Below, one piece after another: positions 28,220 to 36,619 of a DNA stretch of 64,000 nt. Numbering within the stretch: position 1 is the stretch's first letter; each line of letters begins with the position of its first letter. The notes under the pieces were generated by a model, which was given only the letters and a program-made list of their open reading frames with translations, was not told where the DNA came from and ran no database searches. The DNA lies in assembly GCF_042682915.1 (NCBI RefSeq), contig NZ_JBHUIW010000019.1, positions 1 through 64,000 of the forward strand, in the 5' to 3' direction. The position numbers were made by a program, and so were the translations under genes. Origin of the DNA: Rhodoplanes azumiensis. GTDB taxonomy: Bacteria > Pseudomonadota > Alphaproteobacteria > Rhizobiales > Xanthobacteraceae.

Positions 28220-28603
28220 ATGGCGAGCGATGCGGCGTTGAGCGATGCATCGGTGGCGATAGTCGAGGACGACGGCTCCGTTCGTGCCGCGCTGATCAGC
28301 CTCGTCGGTGCGTTCGGATTCTCGGCCCGCGGATTCGCCGACGCGGAGAGCTTTCTCGCCGACAGCGCCGCCGGGCAGGTCGACTGTCTGGTCGCCGACG
28401 TCCGATTGCCGGGCCTGAGCGGGCTCGGACTTCAGCACGTCCTGTGCACGTCGGGCATCACGATGCCGACCATCCTGATCACGGCCTATCCGGACGAGGC
28501 GAGCCGCGGCATCGCGATGCGGGCCGGGGCCTTCGGCTATCTCGTCAAGCCCGTGCAGCCGGAGGCACTGCTCGCCTGCCTGCACGCGGCGCTCGGCGTG
28601 TGA
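28220..28603 (+). CDS. Stand-alone receiver (single-domain response regulator)
   Basis: 127 aa, only a receiver domain: acidic pocket E16-D17-D18, phospho-acceptor D60 (CLVADVRLPG), Thr in LITAYPDE and Lys in YLVKPVQP. There is no output domain, so it may relay or drain phosphate for the kinase at 25825-27507, 92 bp upstream of it in the same direction past the FixJ-type gene. Confidence 0.9.
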   Translation: MASDAALSDASVAIVEDDGSVRAALISLVGAFGFSARGFADAESFLADSAAGQVDCLVADVRLPGLSGLGLQHVLCTSGITMPTILITAYPDEASRGIAMRAGAFGYLVKPVQPEALLACLHAALGV

Positions 28604-28710
28604 CGCGACGTCGCCCTATCCGCAGGTCCAGGGCCGGCGATACCAGGGCACAATTGTCCCGAACCCGCGCTCCTCCGTAAAACTGCGCATACACAGTCAG
28701 AGGAGCTCGC

Positions 28711-29379
28711 ATGCCCACCGCAACCCCCACGCCCGGCAAGAGGCTCGTCGATCCCGGCAATCACATGCTGATCATGATCGACTTCCAGTCGCAGATGTCG
28801 TTCGCGACGAAGTCGATCGACGCCGTCACGCTGCGCAACAACGCGGCGCTCGTCGCTCACGCCGCGGCGGGCTTCCAGGTTCCGACCATTCTCACGACCG
28901 TCGCCGAGAAGAGCTTTTCGGGTCCGATGTTCTCCGAGATCACCGACGCCTTCCCGGGCCAGGCGCTGCTCGACCGCACTTCGATGAACACCTGGGAAGA
29001 CGGTCCCGTGATCGCCGAGGTCAACCGCATCGGCAAGGACCGCGTCGTGCTGTGCGGCCTGTGGACCAGCGTGTGCATCGTCGGCCCGGCGCTGTCGGCC
29101 CTCGACCAGGGCTTCGAGGTCTACGTGATCGCCGACGCCTGCGGCGACATCTCCGAGGAGGCGCACGGGCGTGCCATGGACCGCATGGTGCAGGCCGGCG
29201 CGCGGCCGATGACCTCGCTCCAGTATCTGCTCGAGCTGCAGCGCGACTGGGCCCGCATCGGCACCTACGACATGACCACCGGCATCGCCAAGCAGTTCGG
29301 CGGCGCCTACGGGCTCGGCATCATCTACGCCAAGACGATGTTCGGTGCCTCGGAGGGCCACGCCAAGAGCGCCGCATGA
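28711..29379 (+). CDS. Isochorismatase-family cysteine hydrolase (YcaC-like)
   Basis: 222 aa. The fold begins LIMIDFQSQMSF with catalytic Asp24; nucleophile C122 lies in GLWTSVCIVGPAL, preceded by the cis-peptide segment. RTSMNTWED and ITDAFPGQ are typical of the YcaC branch. Members hydrolyse amide or ester bonds in small metabolites; the true substrate is generally unknown. A ribosome site AGAGGAG lies 9 bp before the ATG. It heads a run of same-strand genes (chloroperoxidase-like, XapX, amidohydrolase, DoxX). Confidence 0.88.
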   Translation: MPTATPTPGKRLVDPGNHMLIMIDFQSQMSFATKSIDAVTLRNNAALVAHAAAGFQVPTILTTVAEKSFSGPMFSEITDAFPGQALLDRTSMNTWEDGPVIAEVNRIGKDRVVLCGLWTSVCIVGPALSALDQGFEVYVIADACGDISEEAHGRAMDRMVQAGARPMTSLQYLLELQRDWARIGTYDMTTGIAKQFGGAYGLGIIYAKTMFGASEGHAKSAA

Positions 29380-29501
29380 GCGGCGCCGACTGCGACGCCC
29401 GCCGCGGCACTCGCCGCCGTCGCCGGCCCTCCCGCCGAGCCGTCGTCGTCTCCGGCGCGTGCCGAGACGAGACCTCCACCAAACCGAAAGGAAGCACTCC
29501 C

Positions 29502-30338
29502 ATGCCCTTCGTCACCACCCAGGACGGCGTCGACATCTTCTACAAGGACTGGGGGCCGAAGGACGCCCAGCCGATCGTCTTTCATCACGGCTGGCCGCTG
29601 TCGTCGGACGACTGGGACACCCAGATGCTGTTCTTCGTCCAGCGTGGCTTCCGTGTCGTCGCGCATGATCGCCGCGGCCACGGCCGCTCGACCCAGGTGA
29701 GCGGTCCGCACGACATGGATCACTACGCCGCCGACGCCTTCGCGGTGGTCGAGCATCTCGACCTGAAGAACGCCGTCCATATCGGCCACTCGACCGGCGG
29801 CGGCGAGGTCGCCCGCTACGTCGCCAAGCACGGCCAGCCGTCCGGCCGCGTCGCCAAGGCCGTGCTCGTGGCCGCCATTCCGCCGCTGATGCTGAAGACC
29901 GAGAAGAACCCAGGCGGCCTACCGATCGAGGTGTTCGACGGATTCCGCGCCGCGCTTGCTGCCAACCGCGCGCAGTTCTATCTCGACGTCGCCTCCGGCC
30001 CGTTCTACGGGTTCAATCGTGCGAGCGCCAAGGTGTCGCAGGGCGCCATCCAGAACTGGTGGCGTCAGGGCATGATCGGCGGCGCCAAGGCGCATTACGA
30101 CGGCATCAAGGTGTTCTCGGAAACCGACCAGACCGAGGATCTGAGAGCCATCACGGTGCCGACGCTCGTCATGCACGGCGACGACGATCAGATCGTGCCG
30201 ATCGAGGATTCGGCGAAGCTCGCCGTCAAGCTGCTGAAGAACGGGACGTTGAAGGTCTATCCGGGCTTCCCGCACGGCATGCTCACCACGCACGCCGACG
30301 TGATCGATCCCGATCTGCTCGCCTTCATCAAGAGTTGA
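29502..30338 (+). CDS. Alpha/beta hydrolase, non-haem chloroperoxidase type
   Basis: 278 aa from ATG 29502, with AAAGGAAG upstream. Catalytic triad: S97 in GHSTGG, D228 in MHGDDDQIVP, H258 in GFPHGM. The oxyanion-hole motif is HHGWPLS (28-34). It closely follows the cofactor-free haloperoxidase / aryl-esterase pattern. Such proteins hydrolyse esters and, with acetate and peroxide, form peracids that can halogenate; the in vivo role is uncertain. Cytoplasmic, no signal peptide. Confidence 0.9.
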   Translation: MPFVTTQDGVDIFYKDWGPKDAQPIVFHHGWPLSSDDWDTQMLFFVQRGFRVVAHDRRGHGRSTQVSGPHDMDHYAADAFAVVEHLDLKNAVHIGHSTGGGEVARYVAKHGQPSGRVAKAVLVAAIPPLMLKTEKNPGGLPIEVFDGFRAALAANRAQFYLDVASGPFYGFNRASAKVSQGAIQNWWRQGMIGGAKAHYDGIKVFSETDQTEDLRAITVPTLVMHGDDDQIVPIEDSAKLAVKLLKNGTLKVYPGFPHGMLTTHADVIDPDLLAFIKS

Positions 30339-30381
30339 CGACGGCTTCGGCCACCGAACAGCCTCGCGTCACGTTCCGCTC

Positions 30382-30455
30382 ATGCCCGCGCAAGCGGGCA
30401 TCCAGGGTCTCTCTCCGCCGTGCCGCCCCTGGATCCCCGCCTGCGCGAGGACGAG
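30382..30455. repeat. Palindromic repeat of the ATGCCCGC-GCAA-GCGGGCAT type
   Basis: First hairpin ATGCCCGC (30382-30389) / GCGGGCAT (30394-30401). Then CCAGGG and, after ~20 bp, CCCCTGGA form a second stem, followed by CCCGCCTGCGCGAGGACGA. This is the dispersed repeat whose translation reads PAQAGIQ ... WIPACA. It lies between the chloroperoxidase-like gene and the XapX gene. Confidence 0.7.
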
Positions 30456-30555
30456 CGGAGGCCGTGCGCCATGTCGTGAGCCATGCCGTGAGCCGTCATG
30501 CACGGGCTCGACCCCGGCGAAGACGCCGAGACAATCAGCCGACGGGACGAAGAGA

Positions 30556-30858
30556 ATGCCCGATCTGAAAGCCTATCTCCTGTCGCTCGGCGCCGGCCTT
30601 TTGGTCGGCGTCGTCTACAGCGCCATCGGCGTGCGCTCGCCGGCGCCGCCCACCATCGCGCTGATCGGCCTGCTCGGCATCCTGCTCGGCGAGCAGATCG
30701 TGCCGGTCGTGAAGCGGCTGATCGGCGGGCACGACGTCGCCGGTTTCGTCCGCACGACCTGCGCCGAGCACGTGCTCGGCCCGCTTCCGGGCGGCGAGCC
30801 CGCCGTGTCCCGTGGTCCGGCCTCCCGGAGTCCGGCCAGGAGCGACGAGCCGTCCTGA
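30556..30858 (+). CDS. XapX-domain small membrane protein
   Basis: 100 aa with two predicted transmembrane helices (about residues 6-24 and 30-55). AYLLSLGAGLLVGVVYS and PAPPTIALIGLLGILLGEQ match the XapX / DUF1427 family. Function is unknown. The C-terminal ~35 residues are hydrophilic. It lies 50 bp before the amidohydrolase gene on the same strand; in related genomes, to my recollection, these genes are also neighbours. Confidence 0.85.
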   Translation: MPDLKAYLLSLGAGLLVGVVYSAIGVRSPAPPTIALIGLLGILLGEQIVPVVKRLIGGHDVAGFVRTTCAEHVLGPLPGGEPAVSRGPASRSPARSDEPS

Positions 30859-30908
30859 TCACGAGCCCGCCGCGATCCCGATAAGACCCCCGAACCGGGA
30901 GACCCGCC

Positions 30909-32891
30909 GTGGTGAAACACCCCGACCGCCGGACCGTCGTCGGCACGCTCGTCGCCCTCGCCGCCGGCCTTTCCACGAGAGACAGCGTGACCGCTCAACC
31001 CGCCTCGCCCCCCGACCTCGTCCTGTTCAACGGCAAGATCACGACGCTCGACCGCGGCGCGCCGGAGGCGTCCGCGGTCGCGATCAGGGACGGCCGCTTC
31101 GTCGCGGTCGGCAGCGATCGCGACGTGATCGCGCTCGCCGGCCGGCGGACGCGCCGAATCGATCTGCGCGGCCGCCGAGCGATCCCGGGCCTGATCGACA
31201 GCCACATGCACATCATCCGCGGCGGCCTGAACTACAACATGGAACTGCGCTGGGACGGCGTGCGCTCGCTCGGCGACGCGATGCGGATGCTGAAGGACCA
31301 GGTCGATCGCACGCCCGCGCCGCAATGGGTCCGGGTCGTCGGCGGATTCACCGAGCATCAGTTCGCCGAGAAGCGGCTGCCGACCCTCGAGGAGATCAAC
31401 GCGGTCTCGCCCGACACGCCGGTGTTCATCCTGCATCTCTACGACCGTGCGCTGTTGAATGGCGCCGCGCTGCGCGCCGTCGGCTACGGCAAGGACACGC
31501 CGGCACCGCCCGGCGGCGAGATCGTCCGTGACGCGGCCGGCAATCCGACCGGGCTGCTGGTCGCGAAACCCAACGCGACGATCCTGTACGCGACGCTCGC
31601 CAAGGGACCGAAGCTGCCGCCGGAGTATCAGAAGAACTCGTCGCGGCACTTCATGCGCGAAGTGAACCGGCTCGGCGTGACCAGCGTGATCGACGCCGGC
31701 GGCGGCTTCCAGAACTACCCCGAGGATTACGCGATCATCGAGGAGCTGCACCGCGAGGGCCAGCTCACGGTACGCATCGCCTACAATCTGTTCACCCAGA
31801 AGCCCAAGGAGGAGCTGAAGGACTTCGCCTCCTGGGCCGGCCAGGTGAAGCCCGGGCAGGGCGACGACACCTATCGGGCGAACGGCGCCGGCGAGATGCT
31901 GGTCTATTCGGCCGCCGACTTCGAGGACTTCCGTGTCGAGCGTCCCGAGATGCCCCCCTCGATGGAGGGCGACCTCGAGCCGGTGATTCGGCTGCTCGCC
32001 GAGAAGCGCTGGCCGTGGCGCCTGCATGCCACCTACAACGAGACCATCTCGCGCGCTCTCGACGTGTTCGAGACGGTGAACCGCGACATACCATTCGATG
32101 GGCTGCATTGGTTCTTCGATCACGCCGAGACGATCGACGACCGCAACATCGATCGCATCGCGGCGCTCGGCGGCGGCATCGCGGTCCAGCACCGCATGGC
32201 GTTCCAGGGCGAAGACTTCGTCGCCCGCTACGGCGCGCGCGCCGCCGAGCGCACTCCGCCGGTGCGGCGCATGCTGGCCGCCGGCGTGCCGGTCGGCGCC
32301 GGAACCGACGCGACCCGCGTCGCCTCCTACAATCCGTGGGTCTCGCTCTCGTGGCTCGTCACCGGCAGGACGCTCGGCGGCCTGCCGCTCTATCCGGCCG
32401 CCAACCGGCTCGATCGCGCGACCGCGCTGCGGCTGTGGACCGAGGCGAACACCTGGTTCTCGACCGAGCCCGGCAAGAAGGGCCAGGTCAAGGCCGGCCA
32501 GCTCGCCGATCTCGCCGTACTGTCGGACGATTTCTTCGCGGTGCCCGAGGACACGATCCAGGACATCACCTCGGTGCTGACGCTGCTCGGCGGGGCGCCC
32601 GTGCACGGTGACAAGGAGTTTTCCGATCTGGCCCCGCCGCTGCCGCCGGCGATGCCCGACTGGTCGCCGGTGCGCCGCTTCGGCGGTTATCAGATGCGGG
32701 CCGAAGCCGGTGGGTCGCGTCGGGCCTTCGTCGCCGAAAGCGTCACGGCGGCGGCCGCCGGCGCCTGCGGCTGCGCCACCGGCTGCGGCGTTCACGGTCA
32801 CGCGCATGCATCCGCCTGGGCCGCGGACATGCCGGTGTCGGACGCGCGATCCTTCTGGGGGGCGCTCGGCTGCTCCTGCTGGGCGTTCTGA
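30909..32891 (+). CDS. Exported Amidohydro_3 (YtcJ-like) amidohydrolase with Cys/His-rich tail
   Basis: 660 aa. The N-terminus (MVKHPDRRTVVGTLVALAAG) looks like a signal segment, possibly Tat-like (DRRTVVG), with cleavage near TAQPAS. LVLFNGKITTLD and the metal-binding IDSHMHI (H99, H101) are followed by HATYNE, FFDHAE and GAGTDATR, the order expected for YtcJ-like metal hydrolases. The last 42 residues are an unusual tail with C620, C622, C626, H629, H631, H633, C655 and C657, ending CSCWAF. That tail could bind a metal or form disulfides in the periplasm; this is inferred. Substrate unknown. Confidence 0.85.
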   Translation: MVKHPDRRTVVGTLVALAAGLSTRDSVTAQPASPPDLVLFNGKITTLDRGAPEASAVAIRDGRFVAVGSDRDVIALAGRRTRRIDLRGRRAIPGLIDSHMHIIRGGLNYNMELRWDGVRSLGDAMRMLKDQVDRTPAPQWVRVVGGFTEHQFAEKRLPTLEEINAVSPDTPVFILHLYDRALLNGAALRAVGYGKDTPAPPGGEIVRDAAGNPTGLLVAKPNATILYATLAKGPKLPPEYQKNSSRHFMREVNRLGVTSVIDAGGGFQNYPEDYAIIEELHREGQLTVRIAYNLFTQKPKEELKDFASWAGQVKPGQGDDTYRANGAGEMLVYSAADFEDFRVERPEMPPSMEGDLEPVIRLLAEKRWPWRLHATYNETISRALDVFETVNRDIPFDGLHWFFDHAETIDDRNIDRIAALGGGIAVQHRMAFQGEDFVARYGARAAERTPPVRRMLAAGVPVGAGTDATRVASYNPWVSLSWLVTGRTLGGLPLYPAANRLDRATALRLWTEANTWFSTEPGKKGQVKAGQLADLAVLSDDFFAVPEDTIQDITSVLTLLGGAPVHGDKEFSDLAPPLPPAMPDWSPVRRFGGYQMRAEAGGSRRAFVAESVTAAAAGACGCATGCGVHGHAHASAWAADMPVSDARSFWGALGCSCWAF

Positions 32892-33234
32892 TCGCGATCC
32901 GTGACACGTGCTCCGATCGATCGGCTCGGCTCGGCTCGGCCAGGATCCTCTCCCGAACGGCCAGCTCGAGCACAGGTCTCACGATGCATGGGTCGGCCGC
33001 ACGGGGACGATGGTGCGGGCGTTCTCCGACGATGCGGCGAGCGTGGCGCGGCTCCGTCTCCCCGGCGGCGAGAGGGCCGGGGTGAGCGGGGTCGACGCCG
33101 GCTGGATCATCGAGCGGGCGGCCCGTCCGACCCGCTGCGCTCCGCGCGTCGACCTCTCCGCGGCCGGGCGAGGTGAAGGCCACACCAGCGTCGGGTCTCC
33201 GAACTGATCACCGGGACACTGTATAGGAGGTACC
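32892..33234. other. Intergenic region made largely of dispersed-repeat sequence
   Basis: 343 bp, no gene. 33055-33095 (GTCTCCCCGGCGGCGAGAGGGCC, then GGGGTGAGCGGG) resembles the proteobacterial dispersed repeat read in reverse as LTPALSPPG; 33140-33180 resembles the companion unit read as FTSPGRGEVD. GGAGG sits just before the DoxX start. Confidence 0.5.
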
Positions 33235-33660
33235 ATGAGCGAATTTGCGTTACCCGCCCCCGTCGCCCGCCTGTTCGGGTGTCCGGGGCTCGACTATCTG
33301 CTCCGACTGGCGCTCGCGGCGCCGTTCCTGATCAGCGGCGTCGTCAAGCTTTTGGACTTTTCCGGCGCCACCGCCGAGGTGGCCGGGCTCGGCGTCCAGC
33401 CGGCGGCGCCGATCGCCGTGGCCGTGATCGTGACCGAACTCGTCGGGTCCGCCCTGTTCCTCACCCGCCGCCTGTGCTGGCTCGGGGCCGGGCTGCTGGC
33501 CGGCTTCACGGTCGCCGCCACGCTGCTCGCGCACGCGTTCTGGACCTTCGACGGGCCGGAGCGCGCCCGCCAGGCGGCGACCTTCTTCGAGCACGTCGCG
33601 ATGGTCGGCGGGCTGGTGACGGCGGCGCTGCTCGCCGCCCGTCCGCGTCGGCCGGGATGA
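33235..33660 (+). CDS. DoxX-family membrane protein
   Basis: 141 aa with four predicted transmembrane helices. LLRLALAAPFLISGVVKLLDF near the N-terminus and the helix after GAGLLAGF are typical of DoxX/DUF417-like proteins. Family members act as small redox-linked or quinone-associated membrane subunits, but no activity can be assigned here. GGAGG lies 6 bp before the ATG. A broken MFS gene begins about 20 bp after its stop. Confidence 0.85.
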   Translation: MSEFALPAPVARLFGCPGLDYLLRLALAAPFLISGVVKLLDFSGATAEVAGLGVQPAAPIAVAVIVTELVGSALFLTRRLCWLGAGLLAGFTVAATLLAHAFWTFDGPERARQAATFFEHVAMVGGLVTAALLAARPRRPG

Positions 33661-33679
33661 CGGCGCCCCGGGATCACGA

Positions 33680-34215
33680 GTCTTCGGCGGGTCGCTCGCT
33701 TTCAACATCGCGCGGGCGGTCGGCCCGGCGCTCGGTGGCGTCACGCTGGCCGCCTTCGGAGCCGCCGTCACCTACGGGCTCGACGTCGCGAGCTACGTCG
33801 TGGTCATCGGCGCCCTGATCTGGTGGCGGCTCGGCACGGCGGCCGACGACGCGCTGCGCGAGCATTTCGGCGGGGTGCTGCGGGCCGGCCTTCGCTTCGC
33901 GGGATCGAGCCCCGACATGCACCGCCTGCTGTGGCGTACCGTGCTGTTCTTCCTGTTCGCCAGCGCCGTGTGGGCGCTTCTGCCGCTGGTCGCCCGCCAG
34001 GAGCTCGGCGGCAGTCCCGGCTTCTACGGCCTGATGCTGGGCGGCGTCGACGCCGGGCCATCCTCGGCGCGCTGCTGTTGCCGCGGCTGCGCGCCGCGGT
34101 CGGGCAGGATCGGCTGGTGCTCGGCGCCTCGCTCGTGACCACGGCGGCGACCATCCTGCTCGCCCCGGCGCCGATCCTCGGAGACGGGAGGCGGGCGCGG
34201 CCGGTGACCGGGTGA
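33680..34215 (+). pseudogene. Truncated, frameshifted MFS transporter (EntS-like)
   Basis: From about 33680 the frame reads VFGGSLAFNIARAVGPALGG and then VVIGALIWWRLG, the middle of a 12-helix MFS_3 exporter, with no upstream half. Near 34050, at GVDAG, the homology continues only in another frame (AILGALLLPRLRAAVGQDRLVLG) up to a stop at 34215. So the gene lacks about its first 150 and last 100 or more codons and carries one frameshift. The intact ancestor would have been a drug or siderophore exporter. The 5' break point next to DoxX suggests a deletion joined the two. Confidence 0.8.
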
Positions 34216-34327
34216 ACCGCTGCACCGGGACGACGTCGGTGCGAGCACCGGGCCGAGTCCCGCTTCGCGCTCGTGCCCCGCGCTCGTGCCCCGCGCTCAC
34301 GGCCCGCGCGGAAACCTCGCGGATGCT

Positions 34328-34552
34328 TCAGACGGCGTCCGTCCGGCCCTGCAGAATGGCGTGAAGCCGATCGATCTCGACGCGAGTCTCGGCCGCGATG
34401 CGCGCCAGGACGCGGTTCTCGTCCTCGAGGATCTTCATGTAACGATTCCGGACATCCTCTCGGAGCGTCGTACCGAGAGCCTGCACGTCGCGTTCGTGCT
34501 CGGCTTTCGGGGCGTCGTCCGGGGGCAGAAACCAGTCCAGAGGCCGAGCCAT
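34328..34552 (-). CDS. Small helical hypothetical protein
   Basis: 74 aa, rich in charged residues and predicted mostly alpha-helical from residue 15 on (AEHERDVQAL, EDENRVLARIAAETRVEIDRL), possibly a coiled coil. AGGTGA lies 4 bp before the ATG. No family is recognised. It stands alone between the MFS remnant and the polysaccharide locus. Confidence 0.5.
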   Translation of the reverse strand: MARPLDWFLPPDDAPKAEHERDVQALGTTLREDVRNRYMKILEDENRVLARIAAETRVEIDRLHAILQGRTDAV

Positions 34553-34769
34553 CGATCACCTCACACCCATCACCGGACCGCATGTCGAGGGAGAAGGCCG
34601 CCCGCCGGGTCTTCGGCAACGATTAGCAACGCTCGGCAACATCGCAGTGACATTCCTGCGAGCACCGAGAGGTTTTCCCAGCGTCGGCGGAACGGCGCTC
34701 CACGCGATGCCGCGGTCGATCAGGGCGGTACTTTGGATTCGCGGGATACGGGCGGATGGGCCCGCGTCG

Positions 34770-36245
34770 TCAGAATGCGTTGCGTTGACGGAGAACCTCG
34801 ACGACGGTCCTCACCATCACCTGGAGGTCGATCCAAACGCTCCAGTTGGCGACGTACCAGAGGTCGAGTGCGACGCGCTGTTGCATCAGCTCGAGGCGCG
34901 GCGTTCCCCCGCGGAAGCCGTGCACCTGCGCCCAGCCCGTGATTCCGGGCTTCATGTGATGGCGGAACGCGTAGTTCGCGATCATCTTGCCGTAGTACTC
35001 GTCATGGGCGATCGCGTGCGGACGCGGCCCGACGATCGACATCTCGCCGCGCAGGACGTTGAAGAGCTGCGGGAGCTCGTCGATGCTGGTGCGGCGAAGG
35101 ACGGCCCCGAGCCGGGTGACACGGGGGTCGGCGACCTGGGCCTGGACGACAGTCGCGCCGTCCTCCATCACCGTCATGGTGCGGAACTTGTAGATCAGGA
35201 ACGGCCGACCGTTGAAGCCGTGGCGCCGCTGGCGGAACAGCACGGGGCCGGGCGACTCCAGCTTGATCGCGACGGCGGTGGCGAGCATCAGGGGCGACAG
35301 GACGAGGAGGGCCGTCGCCGCGATCCCGACGTCGACGACGCGCTTCACGGTCTGCTCCAGCGCGGTGAGCGGGGCGCGCTGCGTCTCGACCAGGTAGGCG
35401 TGCCGGCAGGGGCCGGCCTGCCGCTGCAGGACGGTCGAGACGGCGCGGTCGGGCAGCAGCCAGACCGCCAGCGGCACGCTGCGCAGCTCCTCCATCACGA
35501 CCTCGAGCTGGGCCGTGCTGGTCCAAGGCAGCGCGACGACGATGCTGTCCACGGTCTCGTCGAAGCTGGTGCGGATCCGCGCGACGGCGCGCTCGACGGC
35601 AGCGCGTTGGGCGCGTGAGACGTGCACGGTCCCGTCGTCGGGCGGCAGCGTGATGCGGTCGACCTCGGCGATGCCGTAACGGACCAGGAGGTCGCGCCAG
35701 CCGAACTGGGCGAGCTCGTCCGCGGTTCCGATCAGCACGGCGCGCCGCCCGCTGATGGTGCCGTCCGCCAGCGCGCTGCGCAGCCGTCGCTTGGCGAGCC
35801 GACGCCATCCGACGAGCGCGATCCAGCCGACGAGGCCCAGCGCGAGGGTCGAGCCGCGCGACACTTCGGGCCCCATCTTCAGGAGGAAGAGCGTGATCGC
35901 GACCATCAGCACGGCGAAGGCCCAGCTCGCCGAGACGGGCGTGTCGTCGGGCTGGTGACGCAGCAGGCTCTCCAGGCGATAGAGCCCGAAGTGATGGGCC
36001 GCGAGCGCGTAGGCGACGCCCGCGATCAGCCCGAGCCCCGCCTGGGACGCGACGTCGCCGGCCTCGCCGTGCGCCAGCATCGCGAAGGCGATGCTTCCGA
36101 CCAGCCCGGCGCCGACGACGATCGCCAGGTCGCACAGGATGAACAGAAGGTCGATGCGGCCCGATGGAAGGCTCCGGCGGGGCGCGGCGGCGGACGCCAC
36201 CGGGGCGAGGGACGGTTCGTGGACGATCGACAAGGGTGGACCCAT
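34770..36245 (-). CDS. Undecaprenyl-phosphate sugar phosphotransferase (EPS initiation)
   Basis: 491 aa of the WbaP/WcaJ/ExoY class. Residues 25-150 hold four transmembrane helices, residues 160-290 a soluble CoA-binding-like domain, then another helix and the catalytic Bac_transf domain (about 300-491) with KRVVDVG, ESPGPVLFRQRRHG, FRTM, RRTSIDELPQLFNV, MSIVGPRP and KPGITGWAQV. It transfers a hexose-1-phosphate from a UDP-sugar to undecaprenyl phosphate on the inner face of the membrane, the first step of exopolysaccharide assembly. It is divergent from the tyrosine autokinase gene. Confidence 0.95.
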   Translation of the reverse strand: MGPPLSIVHEPSLAPVASAAAPRRSLPSGRIDLLFILCDLAIVVGAGLVGSIAFAMLAHGEAGDVASQAGLGLIAGVAYALAAHHFGLYRLESLLRHQPDDTPVSASWAFAVLMVAITLFLLKMGPEVSRGSTLALGLVGWIALVGWRRLAKRRLRSALADGTISGRRAVLIGTADELAQFGWRDLLVRYGIAEVDRITLPPDDGTVHVSRAQRAAVERAVARIRTSFDETVDSIVVALPWTSTAQLEVVMEELRSVPLAVWLLPDRAVSTVLQRQAGPCRHAYLVETQRAPLTALEQTVKRVVDVGIAATALLVLSPLMLATAVAIKLESPGPVLFRQRRHGFNGRPFLIYKFRTMTVMEDGATVVQAQVADPRVTRLGAVLRRTSIDELPQLFNVLRGEMSIVGPRPHAIAHDEYYGKMIANYAFRHHMKPGITGWAQVHGFRGGTPRLELMQQRVALDLWYVANWSVWIDLQVMVRTVVEVLRQRNAF

Positions 36246-36619
36246 GAAGAAAACGTTAATTTTATGAGATCGTCCGTAACATTACTCGGTTACAGTATCT
36301 TAACGTTTGTGTGATCCGGGACGTCGCCCGGGACCGGCGGGGAACAATGCGCCGCGGAGGGAACGCGGCCGGGATAGCCACGCATGCGGCGGCGCCGACC
36401 GTCGGCATGTCCGACGTCGAAAGTCACGCGAATGGCGCCTCGCGCCACCATGTCATGATGTCTTCACGATGATATCCCATTGAAGCGGCATGCGACCGCG
36501 AACCGACCGATCGATCCGATCGATCCGATCGATCGGATCGGTGTCGAGCGGTCGGTGCGGCGGCAGTGGATTCGCCGACAGTGGATGCACCGACAGTGGA
36601 TTCGCCGACAGTATCGCTC
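36246..36619. promoter_or_regulatory. Divergent EPS promoter region with nested dyads
   Basis: 374 bp between the sugar transferase and the autokinase. 36246-36310 is AT-rich for this genome and holds perfect 9-bp arms AAACGTTAA (36251-36259) and TTAACGTTT (36300-36308), which enclose GTAAC (36276-36280) / GTTAC (36289-36293). Further right are a 9-bp repeat GATCGATCC (three units, 36509-36535) and a 15-bp repeat (36564-36608). Confidence 0.55.
36564..36608 (+). repeat. 15-bp tandem repeat before the autokinase start
   Basis: Units CAGTGGATTCGCCGA, CAGTGGATGCACCGA and CAGTGGATTCGCCGA. In the kinase frame they read DSPTV-DAPTV-DSPTV from a GTG at 36566, so the repeat may be either 5' leader or N-terminus. 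Confidence 0.75.
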
